Source: Lachnospiraceae bacterium (lineage in GTDB: Bacteria > Bacillota > Clostridia > Lachnospirales > Lachnospiraceae). From it: a stretch of DNA of 47,761 nucleotides. Each line of letters begins with the position of its first letter. Positions within the stretch are counted from its first letter, which is position 1. The notes beneath the pieces are model-generated. The model made no database searches and was not told the DNA's origin. It saw only the letters and a list, made by a program, of their open reading frames with translations. This document shows positions 1 to 7,814 of the stretch, one piece after another. Location: NCBI GenBank assembly GCA_017513005.1, contig JAFWDM010000125.1:1-47761 (forward strand), read 5' to 3'. A program made the translations under genes and the position numbers.

Positions 1-809
1 AGATGTTCCGCCAGGACGATGACCACACCTTCGTCATGGAGAGCCAGATCGAAGACGAGATCAAGGACGTCCTCGCGATCGCGGATGAGATCTACCAGAC
101 CTTCGGTCTGTCCTACCGCGCAGAGCTCTCCACCCGCCCCGAGGACTTCATGGGCGACATCGAGCTCTGGAACGAAGCGGAGGCCTCTCTGAAAAAGATC
201 CTCGACGGCATGTACGGCGAGGGCAATTATGAGATCAACGAGGGCGACGGCGCTTTCTACGGCCCCAAGATCGACCTGCAGATCAAGGATGCCCTGGGCC
301 GCGAATGGCAGTGCGGGACCGTCCAGCTCGACTTCCAGCTGCCCCGCAATTTCGGCCTGACCTACACGGCCAGTGACGGCTCCGAGAGGACGCCTGTCGT
401 CATCCACCGCGCCCTGTTCGGTTCCCTCGAGCGCTTCATCGGGATCCTGATCGAGCACTTCAAGGGTGCCTTCCCCTTCTGGCTCTCTCCCTATCAGGTG
501 GGGATCGTTCCCATCCGCGTGGAGCACAACGAGTACGCGAAGAAGGTCGCCGGCAGGCTGGCCGCCAACCGCATCCGCTTTGAAGCGGACTACTCCGACA
601 AGAACATGAAGGAGAAGATCAAATACTACAAGAACTTCAAGACCCCCTATGTCCTCATCCTCGGCGACAAGGAGGCGGAGGAGGGCACGGTTTCCCTGAA
701 CCTGCGCGGCTCCAACCGTCAGCTCAACAACATCCCGCTGGATGATTTCATCGAGATGTGCCGGAAGATGAATACAGAGCATAGCCTGGACCTGATCGAT
801 ACGGTCTGA
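1..809 (+). CDS. thrS: Threonyl-tRNA synthetase, C-terminal part (5' end outside window)
   Basis: Charges tRNA-Thr with threonine in the cytoplasm. The frame is open at the window edge; the ATG at base 3 is internal, because the segment begins in the class II catalytic core at the motif 2 region (FRQDDDHTFV, compare FTQDDAHIF in the family). Motif 3 is visible as HRALFGSLERFIGILIEH, and the anticodon-binding domain follows from about VGIVPIRVEHNEYAKK to the end (FIEMCRKMNTEHSLDLIDTV). The usual N-terminal TGS and editing domains must lie upstream. The last codons (LIDTV-stop) are the first unit of a 45-bp tandem repeat, and a strong terminator follows at 982-1023. Family assignment is certain; the upstream leader, where a T-box would be expected, cannot be seen. 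Confidence 0.97.
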   Translation, partial: MFRQDDDHTFVMESQIEDEIKDVLAIADEIYQTFGLSYRAELSTRPEDFMGDIELWNEAEASLKKILDGMYGEGNYEINEGDGAFYGPKIDLQIKDALGREWQCGTVQLDFQLPRNFGLTYTASDGSERTPVVIHRALFGSLERFIGILIEHFKGAFPFWLSPYQVGIVPIRVEHNEYAKKVAGRLAANRIRFEADYSDKNMKEKIKYYKNFKTPYVLILGDKEAEEGTVSLNLRGSNRQLNNIPLDDFIEMCRKMNTEHSLDLIDTV

Positions 810-941
810 ACCGGTACGGCGTCAATCCATACAGCTCTGATCGATACGGTCTTAACCGGTACGGCGTCGATCCATACAGCTCTGATCGATACGGTGTGAG
901 CCGGTACAGCCCGTTTTCATACGGCTTGAGCCGGTACAGCC
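792..941. repeat. 45-bp tandem repeat that includes the thrS stop codon
   Basis: CTGATCGATACGGT occurs at 792, 837 and 882, a period of exactly 45 bases (15 codons), with a further degenerate copy of the ACGG-TTGAGCCGGTACAGCC part near 921. Unit 1 contains the thrS stop TGA, unit 2 has TTA (Leu) at that place, unit 3 has TGA again. The array therefore looks like an in-register amplification of the gene's 3' end. Confidence 0.85.
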
Positions 942-981
942 AGTCCCGAAGTGGTCCCGGGGGACGATGTCTGATCGTATT

Positions 982-1023
982 AAAAATGCTTTTGTGCGAA
1001 TATTCGCACAAAAGCATTTTTTT
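982..1023 (+). terminator. Intrinsic terminator of thrS
   Basis: Perfect 40-base palindrome: arm 982-1001 (AAAAATGCTTTTGTGCGAAT) is the exact reverse complement of 1002-1021, and it ends in a T run. The A/T run symmetry means it could act on either strand, but only thrS ends into it. Confidence 0.9.
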
Positions 1024-1047
1024 GTGGTACAGACAGAATTTATATCG

Positions 1048-1053
1048 TATACT
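1048..1053 (+). promoter_or_regulatory. Possible -10 box for the transketolase operon
   Basis: TATACT lies 42 bases upstream of the transketolase start, directly after the thrS terminator. No convincing -35 is seen at 17 bases (TTGTGG at 1022 is 20 bases away), so this is a weak call. Confidence 0.35.
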
Positions 1054-1094
1054 AAATTTGTATGCGCATTTATCCTATGGAGGACAATTTATTC

Positions 1095-1946
1095 ATGACA
1101 CCGGAGAGAATCAAAGAACTGAAACTGTTTGCGAATACCGGACGGAGACACATCATCGAAGAGACACATGCGGCAAAATCGGGGCATCCGGGCGGAAGCC
1201 TCGGCGCGATGGAATACATGACATATCTCTACAACGAAGAGATGCGGATCGACCCGAAAAACCCGCAGGATCCGGACCGTGACCGCTTCGTGCTGTCCAA
1301 GGGACACTGCGCGCCGGCGCTCTACTCTGTGCTGGCCCAGCTCGGCTATTTTCCGGTGGAGGACCTCGTCACGATCCGGAAAGTCGGCTCCTACCTGCAG
1401 GGACATCCGAACATGAATTCCACGCCCGGGGTCGATTTTTCCACGGGTTCCCTGGGACAGGGCTATTCAGCCGCCTGCGGCATGGCGAATGCCGCGAAGC
1501 TGATGAAAAAGGATCTCAATGTCTATGCGCTTCTGGGAGACGGGGAGATCGAGGAGGGCCTGGTCTGGGAAGCCTCCGAGTACGCGGCCCACTACCGTCT
1601 GGACAATCTCTGCATTGCCGTGGACGTGAACGGACTGCAGATCGACGGCGCCACGAAGGACGTCATGAACATGGAGCCCATCGATGAGAAATTCCTCGCG
1701 TTCGGTTTCCATGTCGTCAAGATCAACGGCAACGATTTCGGAGAGCTGGAAAAGGCCTTTGCCGCCTTCCATGCCGCAAAGGGCAGCGGAAAGCCCACGG
1801 TGATCCTGATGACGACGGTCAAGGGGCTGGGCGTCTCCTACATGGAAAACCAGGCCGGCTGGCACGGGAAGGGTCCCAACGACGAAGAGTGCGCACAGGC
1901 ACTCGCGGAGATCGCGGCTGCGCGCAAGAAGATCGAGGAGGAATGA
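1095..1946 (+). CDS. Transketolase, N-terminal (TPP-binding) subunit
   Basis: With the next gene it forms a two-subunit transketolase, which moves two-carbon ketol units between sugar phosphates in the non-oxidative pentose phosphate pathway and so makes ribose-5-phosphate and erythrose-4-phosphate. The thiamine-diphosphate motif is visible (LLGDGEIEEGLVWEA followed by VDVNGLQIDG), as are the conserved SGHPGGSLG and VLSKGHCAPALYS stretches. At 283 aa it matches split-transketolase N subunits rather than the roughly 660-aa fused enzyme. The frame is open to 1062, but GGAGG at 1079-1083 sits 11 bases before the ATG at 1095, which also starts the conserved protein (MTPERIKEL). The next gene follows after 4 bases, so the two are one operon. 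Confidence 0.95.
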   Translation: MTPERIKELKLFANTGRRHIIEETHAAKSGHPGGSLGAMEYMTYLYNEEMRIDPKNPQDPDRDRFVLSKGHCAPALYSVLAQLGYFPVEDLVTIRKVGSYLQGHPNMNSTPGVDFSTGSLGQGYSAACGMANAAKLMKKDLNVYALLGDGEIEEGLVWEASEYAAHYRLDNLCIAVDVNGLQIDGATKDVMNMEPIDEKFLAFGFHVVKINGNDFGELEKAFAAFHAAKGSGKPTVILMTTVKGLGVSYMENQAGWHGKGPNDEECAQALAEIAAARKKIEEE

Positions 1947-1950
1947 GGGC

Positions 1951-2895
1951 ATGGCAGAAGTGAAGAAGATCGCAACCAGAGAAAGCTACGGACAGGCCCT
2001 CGTGGAGCTCGGCGCTATGGACGAACGGGTCGTGGCCATTGATGCGGACCTGGCCGGATCCACCAAGACCGGCGTTTTCGGCAAGGCCTTCCCGGAACGG
2101 CATTTTAACTGCGGCATCGCCGAGTGCAACGTGATGGGCACGGCTGCCGGCATGGCGGCGATGGGCCTCATCCCCTTTGCCTCCAGCTTCGCGATGTTCG
2201 CGACCGGACGCGCCTGGGAGATCATCCGCAACTCCATCGGCTATACCAGGCTCAACGTCAAGATCTGCGCCTCCCACGGCGGGATCTCCGTCGGTGAGGA
2301 CGGCGCCTCCCACCAGTGCTGCGAGGACTTCGCCCTGATGCGCGCCATCCCCGGCATGCTTGTCATGTCTCCCGCGGATGACGTCGAGGCCCGCAAGATG
2401 GTCCGCGCCGCCTACGAGTACAACGGCCCGGTCTACATCCGGCTCGGCCGCGCGGCGATCCCCGTCTTCCATGACGAGGACTACGAGTTCTCCATAGGGA
2501 AGGGAGAGGTCCTGCACGAGGGTACGGATATAGCGATCATCTCCAACGGGGTCCTGACCTACGAAGCCCTCAAGGCGGCGGAGAGGCTGGAGACAGAGGG
2601 CATCCACGCCCGCGTCATCAATATGGGGACGATCAAGCCCATCGACGCCGACATCGTAGTCGCGGCAGCGAAGGAATGCGGCGGCAGGATCATCACCGCC
2701 GAAGAGCACAGCGTGGTCGGCGGCCTCGGCGAGGCGGTCGCTGCCGTTCTCGCGGAGAAGTATCCGGCACGTCTGCGCAGGATCGGCCTGCAGGATGTTT
2801 TCGGCTTCTCCGGCCCCATGGCAGAACTCATGGTGGCCTTCGGCCTCGATGCGGACAACATCGTGAAGACCGCGAAGGAATTTCTTTCGGAATAA
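1951..2895 (+). CDS. Transketolase, C-terminal (pyrimidine-binding) subunit
   Basis: Second half of the split transketolase, 314 aa. It holds the pyrimidine-binding domain with the activating Glu in NCGIAECNVMG and the HGGISVGEDGASHQ loop, then the C-terminal transketolase domain with VITAEEHSVVGGLGEAV type sequence near residues 247-265. The similar 1-deoxyxylulose-5-phosphate synthase is a single longer chain, so the split layout with the preceding N subunit favours transketolase. The ribosome site GAGGAGG lies at the end of the upstream gene, four bases of spacing separate the two, and expression is presumably coupled to keep the subunits in equal amounts. A terminator follows at 2973-3022. 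Confidence 0.95.
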   Translation: MAEVKKIATRESYGQALVELGAMDERVVAIDADLAGSTKTGVFGKAFPERHFNCGIAECNVMGTAAGMAAMGLIPFASSFAMFATGRAWEIIRNSIGYTRLNVKICASHGGISVGEDGASHQCCEDFALMRAIPGMLVMSPADDVEARKMVRAAYEYNGPVYIRLGRAAIPVFHDEDYEFSIGKGEVLHEGTDIAIISNGVLTYEALKAAERLETEGIHARVINMGTIKPIDADIVVAAAKECGGRIITAEEHSVVGGLGEAVAAVLAEKYPARLRRIGLQDVFGFSGPMAELMVAFGLDADNIVKTAKEFLSE

Positions 2896-2972
2896 AACGG
2901 TGCAGGGGGACATTCCGGTAAAGGGATTCCCGGCCCGGTCAGAAGAAAAACACCGAAAATAGAAGGCAATTG

Positions 2973-3022
2973 AAAAGCCATCTCTCAACCCTGAAAGACA
3001 GGGGGGAGAGATGGCTTTTTTT
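2973..3022 (+). terminator. Terminator of the transketolase operon
   Basis: Stem AAAAGCCATCTCTC (2973-2986) pairs with GAGAGATGGCTTTT (3006-3019) and runs into a T tract. The A tract on the left side lets it serve purC from the other strand too. Confidence 0.88.
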
Positions 3023-3030
3023 CGCTTTTC

Positions 3031-3119
3031 AGACTGCCTCGGAATCAGACCGCTTCAGGACCAGACTGCCTCGGAATCAGACTGCCTCGGAATCAGACAG
3101 GCTCGATATTCGAGGCAGT
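3031..3119. repeat. 16-bp tandem repeat between convergent genes
   Basis: AGACTGCCTCGGAATC at 3031, 3063 and 3079, with diverged units at 3047 and 3095: five units at period 16. Downstream, CGAGGCAGT (3111-3119) is an inverted copy of ACTGCCTCG (3081-3089), so the array can also fold back. It lies between the ends of the transketolase and purC genes and encodes nothing recognisable. Confidence 0.85.
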
Positions 3120-3185
3120 TCTGCGCGCTGTTCTGCGGAAAACCCCGGGGCTGAACCGCGGCCTGTGACGGAGAAAAAAGAACCC

Positions 3186-4055
3186 TTACAGCTTCAGGCC
3201 GGTGAGCAGGGTGTAGGCCTCTTCATACTTGGCGATGGTCTTGTCGATGACTTCCTGGGGAAGCTTGTAGCCGCTGTCGGGATTGGCTTTGAGCCAGTCG
3301 CGGACGAACTGCTTGTCGAAAGAAGGCTGGCCGTGGCCGGGCGCATAGCCCTCTGCGGGCCAGAAACGGCTGCTGTCGGGAGTGAGCATCTCGTCGCCCA
3401 GGACGACGTTGCCCTTTTCATCGAGGCCGAATTCAAACTTGGTGTCGGCGATGATGATGCCGCGGGTCCTGGCGTACTCGGCACACTTTTTATACAGGGC
3501 GATGGTGCAGTCGCGGATCTTCTCCGCGTACTCCTGCCCCTTGCCCGGGAAGGCTTTTTCCAGGACCTCGACGCTCTGTTCGAAGCTGATGTTCTCGTCG
3601 TGGTCGCCGATCTCGGCCTTGGTGCTGGGCGTATAGATGGGCTCGGGCAGCTGTGCGCACTCCTGCAGGCCCTCGGGGAGCTGAATGCCGCAGACAGTCC
3701 CGTTTTTCTGATAGCTCTCCCAGCCGCTGCCGGTGATGTAGCCGCGGACGATGCATTCGATCGGGAGCATGGTCAGCTTTTTGCACATCATGCTGTTTCC
3801 GTCAAACCGGTCCTGCCGGAAAAACTCGGGCATATCGCTGACATCCGTGCTGATCATGTGATTGGGCAGGATATCCTTCGTAAAGTTGAACCAGAAGCGG
3901 GACATCTGTGTCAGGACCGTCCCTTTCTTTGTGATCTTGTTTTTCAGGATCACATCGAAAGCGGAGATGCGGTCGGTCGCCACCATGATGAGACTGTCGC
4001 CGACGTCGTAGATCTCCCGGACCTTGCCCTCTTTAACGGGTGTATATGTTTTCAT
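3186..4055 (-). CDS. purC: SAICAR synthetase (phosphoribosylaminoimidazole-succinocarboxamide synthase)
   Basis: Joins CAIR and aspartate with ATP to give SAICAR in de novo purine synthesis. Family signatures are clear: KEGKVREIYDVGD at the N terminus, RISAFDVIL, IECIVRGYITGSGWESY and the DTKFEFG...LGDEMLTPDSSRFW block near the middle. At 289 aa it is in the size range of the longer SAICAR synthetases. The frame is open to 4076, but MKTYTPVKEGKVRE at 4055 is preceded by AAAGGAG at the right distance, so the extra seven residues are left out. It is transcribed alone from a promoter at 4193-4221. No other purine genes are visible, which is unusual since pur genes are often clustered. Confidence 0.96.
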   Translation of the reverse strand: MKTYTPVKEGKVREIYDVGDSLIMVATDRISAFDVILKNKITKKGTVLTQMSRFWFNFTKDILPNHMISTDVSDMPEFFRQDRFDGNSMMCKKLTMLPIECIVRGYITGSGWESYQKNGTVCGIQLPEGLQECAQLPEPIYTPSTKAEIGDHDENISFEQSVEVLEKAFPGKGQEYAEKIRDCTIALYKKCAEYARTRGIIIADTKFEFGLDEKGNVVLGDEMLTPDSSRFWPAEGYAPGHGQPSFDKQFVRDWLKANPDSGYKLPQEVIDKTIAKYEEAYTLLTGLKL

Positions 4056-4192
4056 CGTTTTTACTGCTCCTTTCAAAAAAGTGATCGCCGGCCGGCTGTG
4101 CGGAGTGAGCCGGATGCAGGATTGTGCACAGTATCATCGGGCCCTTCTCCCGAAGAACCGGGACAGAATGGTACTGTGAAAGAAATATAGCT

Positions 4193-4221
4193 ATTGTAGC
4201 ACACTCTGTATCCGATGAAAA
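4193..4221 (-). promoter_or_regulatory. purC promoter (sigma-A type)
   Basis: On the minus strand: -35 TTTTCA (4216-4221), 17-base spacer, -10 TACAAT (4193-4198). The leader to the purC start is about 130 bases. No purine riboswitch core was recognised in it. Confidence 0.6.
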
Positions 4222-4280
4222 GAAAGGGATTTTCGTCGAACGCTTTTGTTACAGTACAGGCCTGCCTGAAGCCTCTAGGT

Positions 4281-4307
4281 GTTTTTCGCGGCTTTTTCGC
4301 GAAAAAC
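4281..4307. other. Perfect hairpin between aroC and purC
   Basis: GTTTTTCGCG (4281-4290) and CGCGAAAAAC (4298-4307) form a 10-bp stem with a 7-base loop. It lacks a following T run in either direction, so it is not a standard terminator; it may close the aroC operon transcript. The rest of the 4056-4415 gap holds only the purC promoter. Confidence 0.5.
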
Positions 4308-4415
4308 CCGAGTGAAACAGCGCGAACACGCTTTTTACATGCAGCCCGGGTCTTCAGGTCGTCTGAGTCGCAGCTTCGAGCCGGCAGCAGATCCGGCCGC
4401 TGTGTCAGGGCTGAG

Positions 4416-5561
4416 TCAGCAGGACTGCGCCGGTTCCTTTTTCCTTCCGAGAAAGGCATCGTAGACGGCGATGGCGGCAGCGGCCTCGACACAGGGCACG
4501 GCGCGCGGCACGATGCAGGGATCGTGGCGGCCGGGGACGACGAGGGTAGTCTCCCTGCCGGTGACCAGGTCAACGCTCTGCTGCGGTTTTGCGATCGAGG
4601 GGGTGGGCTTGACGGCCACCCGGAAGACGAGGGGCATGCCGTTGGTGATGCCGCCCAGGATCCCGCCGCTGTTGTTGGTCATGGTGCGGACGCGGGAGAG
4701 GACCGCAGAAGCATCTGGAGAGCGGAGGGCATCTCCGCCGGCAGGGGCGGATGTTTCTTTGGCAGGGGCCAGAGAAAAGGCATCGTTGTTTTCACTGCCG
4801 GTCATCCGGGCGGCGGCAAAGCCGGCTCCGAATTCGATGCCCTTGACCGCGGGGATGCCGAAGGTGATCTGCGCGATGCGGTTTTCCATTCCGTCAAACA
4901 TGGGGTCGCCCAGTCCCGCGGGGAGGCCCGTGACGATGCATTCGATGACGCCGCCGACAGAATCGCCCTCTGCCTTTTTCTCTGCGATCAGCGCCCGCAT
5001 TTTTTCTCCCTGCGCGTCACTCACGACCGGAAAGAGCTTTTGTGCCGTGGGGGAGGTGAGAGGGCCGCGGTCCTCGATATTCCCGATCGAGAGGATGCGG
5101 GAGAGGATGCGGATCCCCTGCCGCTGCAGGAGCTGGGCGCAGATCCCGCCCGCGACGCACAGGGGCGCCGTCATGCGGCCGGAAAAATGTCCGCCGCCGG
5201 CATAGTCCTGGAAGCCGCCGTATTTGACCTCCGCGGTGAAGTCGGCGTGGCCCGGACGGGGAACTCTTTTGAGGGCGGCATAATCCTTTGAGCGGGTATC
5301 GGTGTTCGGGATCACGGCGGTGAGCGGCGTGCCGCAGGTGATATCGCCGCGAAGACCGGACAGAAAAGAGGGCAGGTCCGCCTCCCTGCGCGGCGTCGAC
5401 CAGTCATTTTGTCCCGGAGCCCTGCGGGCGAGAAAGGCGCGGAGGGCCTCCATGTCGATCGCTTCTCCCGCGGGGATCCCCTCCAGTGTCATGCCGATCG
5501 CGGGGGAATGGGACTGTCCGAAGATCGTCAGATGGATATTTTCACCGTAGCGGCTGCTCAT
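4416..5561 (-). CDS. aroC: Chorismate synthase
   Basis: Converts 5-enolpyruvylshikimate-3-phosphate to chorismate using reduced FMN, the last step of the common aromatic pathway. Signatures seen: GQSHSPAIGMTLEGIPAG near the start, RPGHADFTAEVKYG, the GGHFSGRMTAP motif, and GSENND...VRTMTNNSGGILGGITNG. The family core is interrupted at about residues 260-285 by an Ala/Pro/Ser-rich insert (APAKETSAPAGGDALRSPDA) not expected in typical members. Start chosen at MSSRYGE because AGGAGGTG lies just upstream and the ATG overlaps the aroB stop as ATGA (5558-5561), meaning translational coupling. 381 aa. Last gene of the aroF-tyrA-aroB-aroC operon. Confidence 0.96.
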   Translation of the reverse strand: MSSRYGENIHLTIFGQSHSPAIGMTLEGIPAGEAIDMEALRAFLARRAPGQNDWSTPRREADLPSFLSGLRGDITCGTPLTAVIPNTDTRSKDYAALKRVPRPGHADFTAEVKYGGFQDYAGGGHFSGRMTAPLCVAGGICAQLLQRQGIRILSRILSIGNIEDRGPLTSPTAQKLFPVVSDAQGEKMRALIAEKKAEGDSVGGVIECIVTGLPAGLGDPMFDGMENRIAQITFGIPAVKGIEFGAGFAAARMTGSENNDAFSLAPAKETSAPAGGDALRSPDASAVLSRVRTMTNNSGGILGGITNGMPLVFRVAVKPTPSIAKPQQSVDLVTGRETTLVVPGRHDPCIVPRAVPCVEAAAAIAVYDAFLGRKKEPAQSC

Positions 5562-6733
5562 AGTGCACCTCCTGCGCGTAGCCATTGTGTCAGATCCTCC
5601 CGACTGACTTTTTCGATCAGGCAGCGCCCGATCTCTGCCGGGACGATCAGGCGGATGGACCCGCCCTTCGCCTTTTTGTCCGAGAGCGCCGCGTCCGCCA
5701 GCGCCTGTGCCCTGTAAGGAAGCTCCGTCGGCAGACCGTATGCGTCCAGGATCTTTCCGACGGTCTCAGGGACATCGCCGGTGCAGAATCCGAAACGGCA
5801 GGCGGCCCTTGCGATGGACGCCATGCCGATGGCGACGGCCTGCCCGTGCGGGACGCTGTAGGCGCTGCAGGCCTCTACGGCATGCCCGAAGGTGTGGCCG
5901 AAGTTCAGCAGCATCCGGAGCCCCGTATCAAATTCATCCTGTTCGACGACGTCGCGTTTCATCGCCACACAGCGGGCGATGACATCCTCGTAGTGCTCCC
6001 GGACGGGACTTTTCAGAAGCGTAAAGAAAAAATCCCGGTCTCCGATCATCCCGTATTTGATGATCTCGGCGCAGCCGTTTTTGTACTCCTCCTCCGGGAG
6101 CGTATCCAGCGTATTCGTGTCGCACAGGACCAGGGAAGGCTGGTAGAAGCAGCCCGCCTGGTTTTTTCCCTCGGGCAGGTCCACAGCGGTCTTTCCGCCG
6201 ACCGAGGAGTCCACCGCCGCCAGGAGCGAAGTGGGGATCTGGACAAAACCGGTGCCCCTCTGGTAGGTCGCTGCGGCAAAGCCCGCCAGATCACCGGTCA
6301 CCCCTCCGCCGAGCGCGGCGACGACATCGGTCCGGGACATATGTCCCGCACACATCCGGCCCAGAAGGGCCCCGTAGGTCTGCAGGTTTTTGCTGGCCTC
6401 CCCGTGCGGGAAGACAAAATCCAGGACCCGGAAACCGGCATTTTCTAGGCTGGTCCGGACAGTCTCCCCATACAGGGCATAGACCCGGTCGTCCGAAACC
6501 AGCATGGCGGTCTTGCCCCGGGCGGGCTCCTGCAGCCCCGCGGCCTTCGGACCGGGTTTCCTGCCTTCCCCTTTAAGGTCAGCACCGGTACCCGGCCCCG
6601 CAGTCTCCGGAATCATGTCATCAGGCACCGCACAGCCGATCGCTGCGGCGATCCGCCGTCCCGCCTGCTGCAGGAGCCCCTGCCCGATCACAACATCATA
6701 CTGCCTGCTGGCGTGCACAGTTACTGTCTGCAT
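5558..6733 (-). CDS. aroB: 3-dehydroquinate synthase
   Basis: Second enzyme of the shikimate pathway: NAD- and metal-dependent cyclisation of DAHP to 3-dehydroquinate. Family features: ALGGGVTGDLAGFAAATYQRGTGFVQIPTSLLAAVDSSVGGKTAVD (NAD and substrate site), the metal-ligand region NFGHTFGHAVE and PHGQAVAIGM. Residues about 34-74 are an extra Gly/Pro/Lys-rich segment (PETAGPGTGADLKGEG...) inside the N-terminal domain, which explains the 391-aa length against about 350-360 usually. The frame opens at 6763, but AAGGAGAAGT sits directly before the ATG at 6733, which starts the conserved MQTVTVHASRQYDVVIG. It overlaps aroC by 4 bases and is separated from tyrA by a structured 112-base spacer. Confidence 0.96.
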   Translation of the reverse strand: MQTVTVHASRQYDVVIGQGLLQQAGRRIAAAIGCAVPDDMIPETAGPGTGADLKGEGRKPGPKAAGLQEPARGKTAMLVSDDRVYALYGETVRTSLENAGFRVLDFVFPHGEASKNLQTYGALLGRMCAGHMSRTDVVAALGGGVTGDLAGFAAATYQRGTGFVQIPTSLLAAVDSSVGGKTAVDLPEGKNQAGCFYQPSLVLCDTNTLDTLPEEEYKNGCAEIIKYGMIGDRDFFFTLLKSPVREHYEDVIARCVAMKRDVVEQDEFDTGLRMLLNFGHTFGHAVEACSAYSVPHGQAVAIGMASIARAACRFGFCTGDVPETVGKILDAYGLPTELPYRAQALADAALSDKKAKGGSIRLIVPAEIGRCLIEKVSREDLTQWLRAGGAL

Positions 6734-6754
6734 ACTTCTCCTTATTTCGTATCT

Positions 6755-6825
6755 GTTTAGCACCCCGCGCCTCTGTCAGCCCGGGATTGCAGGTGCATAG
6801 CACCTGCAATATGGGGGTGCTGAAC
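6755..6825. other. Nested inverted-repeat structure between tyrA and aroB
   Basis: Inner hairpin: ATTGCAGGTGC (6786-6796) and GCACCTGCAAT (6800-6810), 11 bp perfect, 3-base loop. Outer stem: GTTTAGCACCCC (6755-6766) pairs with GGGGTGCTGAAC (6814-6825), 11 of 12. No T run follows on the minus strand, so it is not a plain terminator. In the operon mRNA it sits 20 bases upstream of the aroB start. Confidence 0.6.
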
Positions 6826-6845
6826 AGTTATCTTATTTCATCTTA

Positions 6846-7814
6846 TTATTTCTTATTTTTTCCTGCGCCGTCGACTTCTTCCTTGATGTCCCTGCCCTCC
6901 GCCAGGAGGCGGATCAGTTCCCCGCGGTCGCCGCGGTCGATGGCTGCGCGGTACTGCTCCAGGTTCGCAATGATCGTATCCAGCTCCCGCAGCAGGTATT
7001 TTTTGTTGTCCAGGAACAGCTGTGTCCACATCTCCGGATTGAGCCAGGCGACGCGGGTCATGTCCTTGTAGCTGCCTGCGGACAGTCCGGTATGTCTGCG
7101 GGCTGTGGGACTCTTGATGTAGGCGTTCGAGACAACGTGGGCCAGCTGGGAGGTAAAGGCGATGACCTCATCGTGGATCTCCGCGTCCGAGACGGTGATG
7201 CTGCCGAATCCTGCGGGCATCAGCATGGCCTTGATGCCGGCCAGGAAGGCGGGATCATCGTAACGGGGAGGCACGATGACCATGGGAGCCCCCTGGTAGA
7301 GGTTCTCCCTGGCATATTTGTAGCCGGAATACTGGGTCCCGGCCATGGGATGGCCGCCCACATAGGTGAAGCCGTACCGGGCGCCGAGCTCGCGGCCCCG
7401 CTTTACCACGGCCCCCTTGGTGCCGCAGCAGTCCATGACCAGGGGATGGGGGCCGAAAAGCGGGCCTTTTTCCTCCATGTAGCGGATCGCGGCCTCCGGG
7501 TAGACGCAGATCAGGACCAGGTCGCACTGCGGGAGCAGGTCATCCGTGAGCTCGCGGGAGGCGCCGCCGTCCAGAAGGGCGAATTTGGTGACAGAAGGGT
7601 CCCTGTCATAAGCGGCGACCTCATGCCCTGCCTTCGTGTAGGCTTTTGCAAAGGAGCCGCCGATGAGCCCGAGCCCGACGATGCCGACCAGCATGTGGCC
7701 CTTTCCTTCTCTGCTGCCGGGCACGCGGTTCATTGGATCCGGGCCGGCAGACGCCCTGCTGCCGGCTTCCGCGCTGCCGGGCATGCGGTTTTCGGGATTT
7801 GTCCTGTTCAGCAT
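6846..7814 (-). CDS. tyrA: Prephenate dehydrogenase
   Basis: NAD-dependent oxidative decarboxylation of prephenate to 4-hydroxyphenylpyruvate, the committed step to tyrosine. The Rossmann motif VGIVGLGLIGGSFAKAY comes at residues 42-58, with the conserved GGHPMAGT near residue 150 and the all-helical dimerisation half after it. No C-terminal ACT domain is seen. Two starts are possible. The ATG at 7814 has a very good GGGAGG and overlaps the aroF stop by 7 bases, but it adds a 40-aa Pro/Gly/Ser-rich extension built from a 60-bp near-duplicate. The ATG at 7694 (MLVGIVGLGL) fits the usual family start and has a fair AAGGAAAGG. Family call is secure; the N terminus is open. Confidence 0.93.
   Translation of the reverse strand: MLNRTNPENRMPGSAEAGSRASAGPDPMNRVPGSREGKGHMLVGIVGLGLIGGSFAKAYTKAGHEVAAYDRDPSVTKFALLDGGASRELTDDLLPQCDLVLICVYPEAAIRYMEEKGPLFGPHPLVMDCCGTKGAVVKRGRELGARYGFTYVGGHPMAGTQYSGYKYARENLYQGAPMVIVPPRYDDPAFLAGIKAMLMPAGFGSITVSDAEIHDEVIAFTSQLAHVVSNAYIKSPTARRHTGLSAGSYKDMTRVAWLNPEMWTQLFLDNKKYLLRELDTIIANLEQYRAAIDRGDRGELIRLLAEGRDIKEEVDGAGKNKK

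Noticed and set aside
748-1017. 89-codon minus-strand ORF with Tyr-Arg-rich repeats over the thrS 3' end
   Set aside because: It is only the reverse reading of the 45-bp tandem repeat and terminator; no ribosome site and no family resemblance.
1819-2988. 389-codon minus-strand ORF opposite the transketolase subunits
   Set aside because: Antisense shadow of well-conserved genes; composition typical of reverse reading in GC-rich DNA.
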